Source: a candidate division KSB1 bacterium (lineage in GTDB: Bacteria; Zhuqueibacterota; Zhuqueibacteria; JANLFK01; Oleimicrobiaceae). From it: a stretch of 42,292 nucleotides of DNA. Of the stretch, positions 1-7,559 are shown in pieces (within the stretch, counting starts at the first letter, position 1; each line of letters opens with the position of its first letter). The notes below the pieces were generated by a model that saw only the letters and a list, made by a program, of their open reading frames with translations, made no database searches and had not been told where the DNA came from. The stretch spans positions 1-42,292 of the forward strand of contig JAPDPR010000031.1 of the NCBI GenBank assembly GCA_034506335.1. Direction: 5' to 3'. Both the position numbers and the translations under genes were made by a program.

Positions 1-874
1 GCCAGGCAAGGCGCAGAGCCGCGAATCGTCGCACCAAAGGATCTTGGTCGGGAGTGAGATACTTTTTGAGTCGCGCCACCGTAGCGGACCAGTCGTAAGA
101 AAAACCCGGCGTGTCCAGGTGCTGCTCGCGGTACTTCGTGAGCGCCAGCTGGAAGGTCTCCTGTTCCTTGTGCACAAGGGTATCGATGGCCCAGAGGTGG
201 CGGAGGGAGCCGTCCCCCTTGCGAACCTCAAGCGAGGGTCGGGCCGCGGCCTTTGGAGCTCGCAGCTTCGCGGGGTCGAAGACGATACGGGCTTTTCCCG
301 CGCGGGTGCGTAGCACCGAGATGTAGTCGCCCCTGCCGTCGTATCTGAACCAATCCGAAGCGGTGCCATTGACGCTGCGCGCGGAGGTGGTTATGTCCAA
401 GAGCTGATAAGCCACCGTGTCCGCCTGTGTCTCGCGCTCAAAAACATAGGTGCCGTCCTGCTGGCGCCGCATGGTATCGGCCTTCTCCCACTTGAATGCG
501 TTCCAGTCGCCGACAATTCGCACAACCTCGAACTGTTCCTTGTACGACAAAGGGGCAAGGTACACAGTGAAATCAAGCTCTGGCTTCTCGGATTCGAGAA
601 GCAAGGGGAGGGACGCATTGTCGTGGCCGACACCGGTGAAAAAAAGGCGGTACATCCCCAGTTCGGGTATGGTCAGAGCAAAGCGGCCGTCCTTGGCGGC
701 GGCGATGGTCTGCAGGGGCTGGCGGATGGTGCCCCTGTATGGGAGCAGGTGGGCGTGGGCGAGGGGCAGTGGTTCGCCCCCGGCGCCGAGAATCCTCCCG
801 GTCACGTGGCAGGCAGCAAACGCTTGGAGCGGCAAGAATAGGGCAATCAGATGACGTGCCGCAAGGCGTCTCAT
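1..874 (-). CDS. Exported protein with N-terminal carboxypeptidase-regulatory-like domain, C-terminus cut by window
   Basis: The reading frame is open from the ATG at 874 to the window edge, giving 291 visible residues without a stop. A strong AGGAGG lies 5 nt before the ATG. Residues 1-20 form a signal peptide (MRRLAARH, then a hydrophobic stretch ending AFAAC). Residues about 22-105 look like a beta-sandwich of the carboxypeptidase regulatory type (CHVTGRILGAGGEPLPLA). Residues about 115-165 (VRIVGDWNAFKWEKAD) resemble an E-set or CBM48-like module. In FCB-group bacteria such N-termini often precede a thioredoxin/redoxin domain. That part would lie outside the window, so it is only an inference. 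The gene has its own promoter and a palindrome in its leader. Confidence 0.7.
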   Translation of the reverse strand, partial: MRRLAARHLIALFLPLQAFAACHVTGRILGAGGEPLPLAHAHLLPYRGTIRQPLQTIAAAKDGRFALTIPELGMYRLFFTGVGHDNASLPLLLESEKPELDFTVYLAPLSYKEQFEVVRIVGDWNAFKWEKADTMRRQQDGTYVFERETQADTVAYQLLDITTSARSVNGTASDWFRYDGRGDYISVLRTRAGKARIVFDPAKLRAPKAAARPSLEVRKGDGSLRHLWAIDTLVHKEQETFQLALTKYREQHLDTPGFSYDWSATVARLKKYLTPDQDPLVRRFAALRLAW

Positions 875-901
875 GGCTACCTCCTAAACGGTGGTGATAC
901 C

Positions 902-917
902 TCCTACGACTGTAGGA
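902..917. repeat. Short palindrome in the leader of the first gene
   Basis: TCCTAC-GACT-GTAGGA is a perfect 6-bp inverted repeat with a 4-nt spacer. It starts immediately downstream of the proposed -10 box (918-923) and lies 27 nt before the ATG at 874. It could be an operator at the transcription start or a small 5'-UTR hairpin. Confidence 0.55.
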
Positions 918-946
918 AATGTACTACGTTATTAGCAGATCGTCAA
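918..946 (-). promoter_or_regulatory. sigma70-type promoter of the first gene
   Basis: On the minus strand, TTGACG (941-946) and TACATT (918-923) are separated by 17 nt. They lie 44 nt upstream of the ATG at 874. This is the only good match in the AT-richer stretch in front of the gene. Confidence 0.5.
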
Positions 947-1502
947 GTCTTTTTTTTGGGGGATGAAACCGGCTGCTGACTATCCCAGGAACTGAAGGAG
1001 AGCGAAAGGGAGTTCTTGGCAGGCTGGATTGAGCAGCAGGGAAGGGTCGAGCCGAGAGCTTTTGGATGTCGTAGAATCATTGCAGGGGGTAATTTGAAAT
1101 GCCCCTTGGCTGTGCGGGTCTCAGCCGCATTGGCTATCTGTGGAGTCGCCTGGCGCTGTGGGCGCCGGACGATCACAGCCCGGAGCAAAAGAAAGTAGTG
1201 GGTCGCAGCACGCTCGCGCAGAGGCGGTTCGCGGATGCCCCTTGTTGGTGCTGGCAAATGGGTGCGGGAAAGTTGCCTGGCGCGCACGCAGGGGCGCCAG
1301 CGCTCCGGAAAATGCTCTGCAGTCACCTCCCGCCCACCGCCAGTGGCATGGCGGTGCGGGAAAAATAGCCCTCAAGACCCGCGGATGTTGCGGTGGGCCA
1401 ACCCGGGTTGTTCTTGAAATCCTGTGGCCGGACGCAGGCCGCCGTTGACGACGAGGGCCCCTAATCGTTCGTGGACAGCCCCTGTGCCAGGATGTTTCGC
1501 TC
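947..1502. other. Gene-free stretch with a GC-rich hairpin
   Basis: I see no convincing gene in this roughly 550-nt stretch. The open frames here are low-complexity, Arg/Pro-rich and mutually overlapping. An imperfect stem-loop lies at about 1329-1360 (ACCGCCA-gtggca-TGGCGGT, with GC-rich extensions) but has no T-run on either strand. This is the 3' side of the long minus-strand operon ending at 1503, so the terminator, if intrinsic, is not obvious. Confidence 0.5.
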
Positions 1503-2495
1503 TCACCTCGCGCCCAGCCTTTCCTTGATGGCTGCAGCGAACAGAGGGATCATGATTTCGTGGTGTCCGACAAACTGGTATCCCTTGCCGCTGCCTTGGG
1601 TTGGGCGTTCCACCACATTCACCCGTGGTCGGTAGTGCTGGATCATGTCAAAGTTGGCGGTGACAAAGCCGAAAGCCGGCAGACCGAGGTTTCGCGCCAC
1701 GGTGAGCGCTTTCAAAAAGACTTCCGGCAAGATTACTGCAGAGCCAAAGTTGAGCACCACGCCGCCCTCGGTGAGGGTGCCCACTTGTGCGGCGAACAGG
1801 CGGAAGTCGCTGAAAGAGGCTTCTCCGATTGCCGCTCCATCGGCAGTGGGGTGCTGATGCACGATGTCGGTCCCTATGGCCACATGGACCGTTACCGGTA
1901 CATCCTGCTCGTAGCCGGCAGCCAAGATGCTAAGGTGCTGGTAGGGCGGCTTGTCCGAGGTGATGTGCCTGCCCAGCGCCTCGCCAAAACCCATGTCGCT
2001 CCCGGCAGCAGCTTTGGCAGCCCCGTTGAGGATTTCCCCGGTTTCGCGCGCCATGCCAAAGGTGCCGTCCAGCAGTCCCTCGGCAACATCTTCTGAGGTC
2101 TGGCCCCAGTAGGCCAGTTCCACGTCGTGAATCGCGCCGGCGCCGTTCAGTGCGACGCAGGTGAGCACCTCGCTCCGCAGCAGATCGATGATCACCGGGC
2201 TGAGGCCGCACTTGATCACGTGGGCGCCCATCATGGCGATGACCGGTAGCTGGCGCCTGCGCGCTGCCGCCACTTGTTCCACCAACTCCCGAAGGTCTGC
2301 TCCCTTAAGCACGTGCGGCAGCGAGTCGAAAAAGCCCGCAAATGTGCCCCCGCATTGATGCACGCGCGCAAGGTGTTCCAACCCGACCTTACTCTGTCGC
2401 TCGCGAATAGAAAAAGTCTTGACCTGGGAGAGGTCTAGCCTGGTGAACTTCGGCCCAGGATCGCTTTTCCTTTTGTTGGGAGGGATATTGTTCAT
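1503..2495 (-). CDS. Conserved unknown protein, possible deoxyhypusine-synthase-like fold
   Basis: 330 residues, with no signal peptide or membrane segment. Striking conserved-looking segments are GGTFAGFFDSLPHVLKGADL (about 49-68), MMGAHVIKCGL, LNGAGAIHDVELAYWGQT, HVAIGTDIVHQHPTADG (about 203-219), LNFGSAVILPEVFLKA and NFDMIQHYRP. From memory this pattern belongs to a widespread bacterial family of unknown function with a Rossmann-like fold distantly related to deoxyhypusine synthase. I do not see the synthase active-site lysine motif, so I do not assign that reaction. It is the last gene of the envelope operon and its start overlaps the stop of the DUF3108 gene by 4 nt, so it is translationally coupled. 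A role in envelope sugar metabolism is contextual only. Confidence 0.75.
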   Translation of the reverse strand: MNNIPPNKRKSDPGPKFTRLDLSQVKTFSIRERQSKVGLEHLARVHQCGGTFAGFFDSLPHVLKGADLRELVEQVAAARRRQLPVIAMMGAHVIKCGLSPVIIDLLRSEVLTCVALNGAGAIHDVELAYWGQTSEDVAEGLLDGTFGMARETGEILNGAAKAAAGSDMGFGEALGRHITSDKPPYQHLSILAAGYEQDVPVTVHVAIGTDIVHQHPTADGAAIGEASFSDFRLFAAQVGTLTEGGVVLNFGSAVILPEVFLKALTVARNLGLPAFGFVTANFDMIQHYRPRVNVVERPTQGSGKGYQFVGHHEIMIPLFAAAIKERLGAR

Positions 2496-3364
2496 GCTCT
2501 TTTAACCCCCTTTGCTCTCTCCAGCTCGATGGTCACCGTGCCCACGACTACTTTGCTCTTCAGCTGCACGGGGAGGCGGGCGCGGTCATCAGAAATCCAC
2601 AGCTGCATCCGGCCGCCGCCCTTGAACACCCCTCCTCCGTCGCGCAGGAAGGGCTCCACCACCAGGCAGTCAAACACTCCTGCGGAGACGCGCACCCTTT
2701 CGCGCCGCTGAACTGCGACCTTCAGGTCATACACCTTGCGATCGGCGTGGTTGGCCACTGAGAGCGTGTCCCCGACTTTGAAGTCTTGGGTGCGCAGAAA
2801 GTAAACCATGGAGATTACATCCTGTACAAAGGGTGGTACGCGGAGGGTGTCTTTGCCAGTTATGGCCAAATTGCGGTGCTGATCGTAGGTAGTGAGCTTG
2901 TGTGCCCGATACTTGCCCTCGCGCAGGTGTTTCTCAAAGCGCCATGGGAACAGGCCCTGCACATCCACAAACGATTCCGCTACATCGCGGACTTCGTAGA
3001 TGGAAGAAAAGGCCCGGTTGGACTGTGCCTGGGTGTAAATGTGGTAGCAGAGCCTTCCTGCTACTCTAACTGTATCTCGGACCGCCATCTTCGCCGAGCC
3101 GGCCGACACCATGCCGTAGCGCACGGCAAAAGTAAGCTCCTCCCCGAGCCCCCAGGCGTTGTTCGGCACCACGCGCAACGGGGCCAAAGGTGAGGAGAAC
3201 ATGTGTGTGGTGGTGACCAGCGAATCATGCTTCGTTGCCTCTGAGGTGTTGGCTTGGACGCGGACTGTGTCAACAGCCGGCGGCGCCTTGCGCGAAGTAT
3301 CCTGCACTTGAGGCATCCAAAGTAGCGCGAGTACGATGGCACAGACAGAAAGGGATCGAATCAT
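2492..3364 (-). CDS. DUF3108 family periplasmic protein
   Basis: 290 residues. The N-terminus (MIRSLSVCAIVLALLWMP) is a signal peptide followed by a Thr/Ala-rich linker to about residue 60. The body matches DUF3108: NNAWGLGEELTFAVRYG, then VSAGSAKMAVRDT, SNRAFSSIYEVRD, RVPPFVQDVISMVYFLR and the C-terminal DDRARLPVQLKSKVVVG. DUF3108 proteins are beta-rich exported proteins of unknown biochemical role found in diderm bacteria. The gene overlaps both neighbours by 4 nt, between a GT9 heptosyltransferase and the conserved unknown. An envelope-related role is therefore likely but unproven. Confidence 0.85.
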   Translation of the reverse strand: MIRSLSVCAIVLALLWMPQVQDTSRKAPPAVDTVRVQANTSEATKHDSLVTTTHMFSSPLAPLRVVPNNAWGLGEELTFAVRYGMVSAGSAKMAVRDTVRVAGRLCYHIYTQAQSNRAFSSIYEVRDVAESFVDVQGLFPWRFEKHLREGKYRAHKLTTYDQHRNLAITGKDTLRVPPFVQDVISMVYFLRTQDFKVGDTLSVANHADRKVYDLKVAVQRRERVRVSAGVFDCLVVEPFLRDGGGVFKGGGRMQLWISDDRARLPVQLKSKVVVGTVTIELERAKGVKRA

Positions 3365-4422
3365 CGACTTGTCCTATGTCGAGAATGAGACGCAGCAAGC
3401 TTGCGCGCGGCAAGGGCGAATGCCTGGTCGACGCTGATTGCCGCCATGCAGTCCCAGTGTGGACACTTTGCGCCGGTGCAGTGGTCGCATGGCTCCACCT
3501 CGGGGGTCAGCACCGAGTCTAGGCGGCCGTAGGGGCCCCAGCGCTCCGGCCCGCAGGCCCGCATGCGGCAGTAGAGGCCCACTACTTCGGTTCCCATCGC
3601 CACCGCCAGGTGCAGTGGGCCGGTGCTATTGCTGATCACCAGGTCGGCCATGCTCACCAAGGCGGCCAGCTCTTTGAGCGTTGTACGGCCGTCAAGGCGC
3701 AAAGGTTTCTGCCGGCAAAGCTCATACAGCCGGTCTACCAGCGGCCTTTCTCCCGCTGTTCCGGTGATGACCACCGCCGCGTGCAGCTCGGTGCTGAGAC
3801 GGTCCGCCAGCCTGGCAAAGTGCTCCACGGGCCAGTCGCGCGCCGAACCCCCACTGCCAGGGTGAATGACGACTAACTTGTGCGCGGACGTGAGCCATGT
3901 TCCTAACATACCCGTGACGCGGGCCTCAGTCTCAGGGTCCTTAGGGATCTTGAATGCCACTCGCGAAGGGCGGGGAGCGAGAGGCGCGACCAGGTCCAGG
4001 TTGAGGTCGAGCTCGTGGCGCGGCACAGCTTTGCGGTGTACCGGTACGCGCTCGGTGAAAAGAAATGAGTAGGCACGGTATGCCGTCCCTACCCGCTGAG
4101 GTACAGACGCGGCCAAAGCAAGGGCCAGACGCAGGGTGGGATGGAGCAGGACAGCCGCATCAAAAGCCCTCTTCCGCAGTGAGCGCACGAGGCGGAACCA
4201 GCCGGTAATCCCATGATGTTGGCCCTCGACCTCGTCCACCAAAACTTCGTCCAGGTCTGGGTAATCATTGACGATTGGCGCAATGGGAGGGGAGGTGAGC
4301 AGAGTCACGTGGCATCCGGGATGGGCCTCTTTCAAGGCCGTCAACACGGGCAAGGAGAGAATCAGATCGCCAAGGCGATCCGTGCGCACCACTAAGAATT
4401 TGCGGCCACGGTTTGTGTTCAC
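3361..4422 (-). CDS. Glycosyltransferase family 9 (ADP-heptose:LPS heptosyltransferase)
   Basis: 353 residues, GT-B fold. The N-terminal domain begins FLVVRTDRLGDLILSLPVL, the typical GT9 start. The C-terminal nucleotide-sugar domain shows VVIHPGSGGSARDWPVEHFA (about 185-204), ISNSTGPLHLAVAMGTEVVG and a Cys-rich tail (CDHCTGAKCPHWDCMAAI). GT9 enzymes transfer heptose from ADP-heptose to Kdo or heptose of the lipopolysaccharide core on the cytoplasmic side of the inner membrane. It is the second heptosyltransferase in this operon (the other is at 5560-6648). I cannot tell which adds the first heptose. The start overlaps the phosphatase gene by 4 nt (ATGA). Confidence 0.9.
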   Translation of the reverse strand: MNTNRGRKFLVVRTDRLGDLILSLPVLTALKEAHPGCHVTLLTSPPIAPIVNDYPDLDEVLVDEVEGQHHGITGWFRLVRSLRKRAFDAAVLLHPTLRLALALAASVPQRVGTAYRAYSFLFTERVPVHRKAVPRHELDLNLDLVAPLAPRPSRVAFKIPKDPETEARVTGMLGTWLTSAHKLVVIHPGSGGSARDWPVEHFARLADRLSTELHAAVVITGTAGERPLVDRLYELCRQKPLRLDGRTTLKELAALVSMADLVISNSTGPLHLAVAMGTEVVGLYCRMRACGPERWGPYGRLDSVLTPEVEPCDHCTGAKCPHWDCMAAISVDQAFALAARKLAASHSRHRTSR

Positions 4423-4937
4423 CCCACATCCCTCCGTTCCCCGGTCTCCCGGACGACCACCAGGTCATTCAACACGGGCACGATGCGATCCACTTCTCGC
4501 GCGATAAGGTCGGCACACTCGCGGTAGGTGGTGAGGTCGCCGCCGATAGGGTCCGGCACTTCGCCGTTGTCGGCAATCTCCTGGGGTGGTCGCGCAAAGG
4601 TGCGGAGCAGATACACTCGCTCGCCAGCTTCCGGATAGTGTTTCTTCAAGAAACGGACATGGTCCTGCTCCATGACCAGGATCAGGTCCGCCCAGTCGAC
4701 GAGCTTCTTGCTCACTCCTTGTGAGCGGTGTGTGCTGATGTCAGCCCCACGCTCGGCTGCGGCGCGGATGGCCAGCGGTGTGGCAGGCGCGTCGTCTATG
4801 CCCAAAGTGCCCGCCGACCTGATGAGAATGCGGTGCCTGAGATGGGGAGGGAGTTTGGCGCGCAGAATTCCCTCGGCCATAGGGCTGCGACAACTGTTGC
4901 CGGAGCAGACAAAGAGAATGCGGAATCTTCGGCTCAT
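4419..4937 (-). CDS. Low-molecular-weight phosphatase (protein-tyrosine or protein-arginine type)
   Basis: 172 residues. The P-loop is at residues 10-18, VCSGNSCRS, giving C11-x5-R17 as nucleophile and phosphate-binding Arg. The general-acid region is EVPDPIGG (about 127-134). In LMW tyrosine phosphatases the residue before the second Cys is usually Ile, whereas protein-arginine phosphatases such as YwlE have Thr. Here it is Ser, nearer the arginine type. It overlaps tsaC by 4 nt, echoing the ywlC-ywlE neighbourhood of Bacillus. Its partner kinase is not in the window. Substrate type is undecided. Confidence 0.85.
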   Translation of the reverse strand: MSRRFRILFVCSGNSCRSPMAEGILRAKLPPHLRHRILIRSAGTLGIDDAPATPLAIRAAAERGADISTHRSQGVSKKLVDWADLILVMEQDHVRFLKKHYPEAGERVYLLRTFARPPQEIADNGEVPDPIGGDLTTYRECADLIAREVDRIVPVLNDLVVVRETGERRDVG

Positions 4938-5569
4938 TGGCGGCCCTCGAGCGCTGCCCTAATGCGCTGTTCCGGGATGGCGCCTGCACGGAGCACCACG
5001 GGCGGATGTATGCTGACGTCGACGATCGTGGAGGGGACAGCGGAAGGAGAGCGCCCGCCGTCGATAATCAGGTCTAGCTGCCGGCCCAGGGCTGCCTCTA
5101 CTTCCGCGGCCGTGGTGGGCTCCCGCTCTCCCGAGCGGTTGGCGCTGGTGGCCGTGATCGGGCCACATAGAGCTGCAAGCTCGCGGCAAAGCCGACTTGC
5201 CGGAATGCGCACTGCTACCTTGGCCTGCCCGCGCAAGGCAGGCATTCGCACGCCTTTTGCCAATGGCAGGACGAGCGTCAGCGGCCCCGGCCAGAACGCT
5301 TCCATGAGCTTTTGTGCCGCTTCCGAAGGTTTTGCACCGAGCCCTTGGAGCTGATCTGCATCCGCGACGATCAGGCTCAGAGCCTTGCTGGCTTGGCGCC
5401 CCTTGATCGCAAAAATCCTGCTCACCGCCGCGTCGTTGTGGGGGTCAGCGCCTAACCCGTACACTGTGTCGGTGGGATAGGCGATGACTCCCCCTTGGCG
5501 GATGACCTCCGCAGCCTGTGCCAGGAGCGCCATATCCGGTGTGTCCGGGTTCACCATGATCAGTTGCAT
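4934..5569 (-). CDS. tsaC: L-threonylcarbamoyladenylate synthase (TsaC/Sua5/YwlC)
   Basis: 211 residues from the ATG at 5569, chosen because GGAG lies 4 nt upstream. Longer versions run deep into the upstream heptosyltransferase gene. The enzyme makes threonylcarbamoyl-AMP from Thr, bicarbonate and ATP for the t6A37 modification of ANN-decoding tRNAs. The family signature is clear: GGVIAYPTDTVYGLGAD near the N-terminus, IFAIKGRQASKALSLIV, the WPGPLTLVL segment, RIPASRLCRELAALCGPITA, ATSANRSGE and PSTIVDV. The length matches the short TsaC/YrdC form without the Sua5 C-terminal domain. It overlaps the upstream gene by 10 nt. A housekeeping tRNA gene inside an envelope operon is common enough not to be odd. 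Confidence 0.92.
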   Translation of the reverse strand: MQLIMVNPDTPDMALLAQAAEVIRQGGVIAYPTDTVYGLGADPHNDAAVSRIFAIKGRQASKALSLIVADADQLQGLGAKPSEAAQKLMEAFWPGPLTLVLPLAKGVRMPALRGQAKVAVRIPASRLCRELAALCGPITATSANRSGEREPTTAAEVEAALGRQLDLIIDGGRSPSAVPSTIVDVSIHPPVVLRAGAIPEQRIRAALEGRQ

Positions 5570-6648
5570 TGGACTCCACAGGCTTGCCGATCCCGCGGTG
5601 GCGCTGCCTCTTGCCAAAGCGCGCGCACCTGCTCAAACACCTCTGTTGCCCTGATGGCCGTCATGCACTCGTGAGTGCCGATGGGGCACTTTCGCCCGCC
5701 GTGGATACCGCAGGGCCGGCACAGGAGCTCCTTTTGGACGACTGCATGCCCCTGGCCGATGGGGCCAAAACCGAAGCTGGTCACGGTAGGGCCGAAGATG
5801 GCCACGGTGTGCGTACCCATCGCTACGCCCAGGTGGAGCGGGGCACTGTCGTTGCACACAAGCACGCGACAGCGCCGGATGAGCTCGGCCGACTGCCGGA
5901 AACTGAGTTTGCCCGCCGCATTGATCGCGCCTTTGCCGATCGCTGCCACCACATCTTGGGCGAGCGGGCGGTCTTCGGGTCCACCCACTACCACCACGGT
6001 GGCGCCGAGCTTCTCCACGGCCAGCACTCCCACTTCTGCAAAGCCATGCGGCGTCCAACGTTTGGTCGGCCAGATGGAACCAGGGGCTATGGCGAGCAGA
6101 GGTGCGCGCTGATCGACGCCTTCCAGCAGTTGGTCCACCCGTGTGCGGTCTCCTGCGTCTGGAAAGACTTCAGGCTGCAACCCATCTGCGGTTCCACCGA
6201 TGGCTTGGAGAAGCGCAAGGTTCCGCTCTATCTCGTGCTGGGTGCGGTCGTAAACTACCCGGTGGGTATAGAAGGGCCCGCCAGGGAACACGGCGAATCC
6301 CACACGCACAGGAATCCCTGCCGCCCAGGCCAGAAGCGCGGTTCGAAGCGAACGGTGCGGCAGAAGTGCAAGGTCGAATCTCCGCCGGCGGAGCCGACGC
6401 ACCAGTCGCGCGAACGCCGCCACCCCGGCCTCTTCGCCCCGTTTATCGTAGGTTATTAGCTCGTCGATATGAGGATTTGTCTCCAGCAGGTTGGCCGCAA
6501 CCGGGGTCGAAAGAAATGTTATGGTGGCCTCGGCAAAACTCTTGCGCGTGGCCCTCACCATGGGGGTGCACAGCACCACGTCCCCGGGAAAGGCTGTCTG
6601 CACGATGAGCACGGATCGGTAGGGCACCAGTGGTCGGTCTTCCAGCAT
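5560..6648 (-). CDS. Glycosyltransferase family 9, heptosyltransferase II-like
   Basis: 362 residues from the ATG at 6648, 5 nt after the stop of the acyltransferase gene. A TTG 14 codons earlier would overlap that gene and is less likely. The N-terminal domain has VLIVQTAFPGDVVLCTPMVR (WaaF-like). The donor-binding domain has APGSIWPTKRWTPHGFAEV, VVVVGGPEDRPLA and VCNDSAPLHLGVAMGTHTVA. The C-terminal segment GPTVTSFGFGP and the Cys cluster CRPCGIHGGRKCPIGTHEC are typical of WaaF relatives. It acts on the lipopolysaccharide inner core in the cytoplasm. It lies directly behind the LpxL-type acyltransferase, so lipid A completion and core heptosylation are co-expressed. Confidence 0.9.
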   Translation of the reverse strand: MLEDRPLVPYRSVLIVQTAFPGDVVLCTPMVRATRKSFAEATITFLSTPVAANLLETNPHIDELITYDKRGEEAGVAAFARLVRRLRRRRFDLALLPHRSLRTALLAWAAGIPVRVGFAVFPGGPFYTHRVVYDRTQHEIERNLALLQAIGGTADGLQPEVFPDAGDRTRVDQLLEGVDQRAPLLAIAPGSIWPTKRWTPHGFAEVGVLAVEKLGATVVVVGGPEDRPLAQDVVAAIGKGAINAAGKLSFRQSAELIRRCRVLVCNDSAPLHLGVAMGTHTVAIFGPTVTSFGFGPIGQGHAVVQKELLCRPCGIHGGRKCPIGTHECMTAIRATEVFEQVRALWQEAAPPRDRQACGVQCN

Positions 6649-6653
6649 GGAGG

Positions 6654-7556
6654 CTACTCGACTCGTACCCCGCCCGGTCTGGTCTTCCAACGGCGGTGCA
6701 TCCAGAACCAGTGGTCAGGGTACTGGCGCACGTATCGCTCCAGGATGGACGTATAGGCCTGGGTGATGCGGCGAACGTTTTCTTCGCTCAGCTCGCCCAC
6801 TTCCCCTGGAGTGGCAAGGTCGAAGTAGATGCGATGATAGGCGTGATCCTCTCTGACCGCAGAGCCGAAAATGATCGGTGCACCAGTCTTCAGGGAAAAG
6901 ACCGCCGGCCCTCGTGGCGTCGAGGCCGGGTGTCCCAGGTAGTTGACGAACACACCGTTCTTGCCCGCATCTTGGTCGGAGAGCAAGGCAACCATCTTTC
7001 CTTCGCGCAGAGCCTTGATAACACCGCGCACGGCCACGCCCATGTGGATGATAGTGATACCCATGCGCTGGCGATAGCGGTTCATCAGGTCGTCGATGAG
7101 CTTGTTGTGCTGCTCGCCAACAAGGAAAGCTTCCGGATAGCCGAGTGCGCGAATGGCCGCGCCCATGAGCTCCCAGTTCCCAAAGTGGCCGCCCACGAAA
7201 ATGGCACCTTTGCCGTTGCGCATCGCCCACTCCAAGAGCGAGTGGTCGGGCACTATGACTTTGGCAAGAACCTTCTGGGGCGTCAGGTCAGGGAATCTGA
7301 TGTACTCGATGGTCATCTTCACAAAGTTTTGGTAAGCACGGTGAGCAATGCTTTCCAGTTCTTCCGCAGTTTTTTCCGGAAAAGCGCGCGCCAGATTGTC
7401 CAGTGTAACCCTTCGCCTGATCTTGAGCACCTTGAAGGTAAAGGTGCCGACCCAGTCGCCCAGGCGGAGGGAGGTTTCCCAGGGAAGCAAACGGACAATG
7501 ATAGCCATGATGGCCATTAGCCAGAATTCCAGCAGATGTCGGAGGCGCAGTGTCAC
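6654..7556 (-). CDS. Lipid A biosynthesis acyltransferase, LpxL/HtrB family
   Basis: 300 residues from a GTG at 7556 with GGAGAG upstream, 3 nt after the preceding stop. An N-terminal hydrophobic helix (about 8-26) anchors it in the inner membrane. The family signature is TLDNLARAFPEKTAEE, then the catalytic HFGNWE (His and Glu of the H-x4-E dyad) at about 142-147, EQHNKLIDDLMNRYRQRMG, LLSDQDAGKNGVFVNYLG and the C-terminal DHWFWMHRRWKTRP. LpxL-family enzymes add secondary acyl chains to Kdo-lipid A. Its neighbours (heptosyltransferases in this operon, lpxB and lpxK a few kb away) support that role. Which acyl position it modifies cannot be read from sequence. Confidence 0.9.
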   Translation of the reverse strand: MTLRLRHLLEFWLMAIMAIIVRLLPWETSLRLGDWVGTFTFKVLKIRRRVTLDNLARAFPEKTAEELESIAHRAYQNFVKMTIEYIRFPDLTPQKVLAKVIVPDHSLLEWAMRNGKGAIFVGGHFGNWELMGAAIRALGYPEAFLVGEQHNKLIDDLMNRYRQRMGITIIHMGVAVRGVIKALREGKMVALLSDQDAGKNGVFVNYLGHPASTPRGPAVFSLKTGAPIIFGSAVREDHAYHRIYFDLATPGEVGELSEENVRRITQAYTSILERYVRQYPDHWFWMHRRWKTRPGGVRVE

Positions 7557-7559
7557 GGG

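Noticed and set aside
943..1326. 127-residue open frame on the minus strand in the first gene-free stretch
   Set aside because: It has Arg/Pro-rich low-complexity composition, no ribosome-binding site and no family features. Its 3' end overlaps the promoter of the first gene, and several other frames are open in the same stretch.
1329..1360. GC-rich stem-loop as a terminator for the long operon
   Set aside because: There is no T-run after it on the minus strand, and it lies more than 140 nt after the last stop. It is kept only as a structure in the intergenic entry.
5569..6459. 296-residue plus-strand open frame antisense to the heptosyltransferase
   Set aside because: The opposite strand encodes a clear GT9 enzyme with all its motifs. 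The plus-strand product has no family features.
6630..7520. 296-residue plus-strand open frame antisense to the LpxL-type gene
   Set aside because: The minus strand carries the acyltransferase motifs. Long antisense frames are expected at this GC content.
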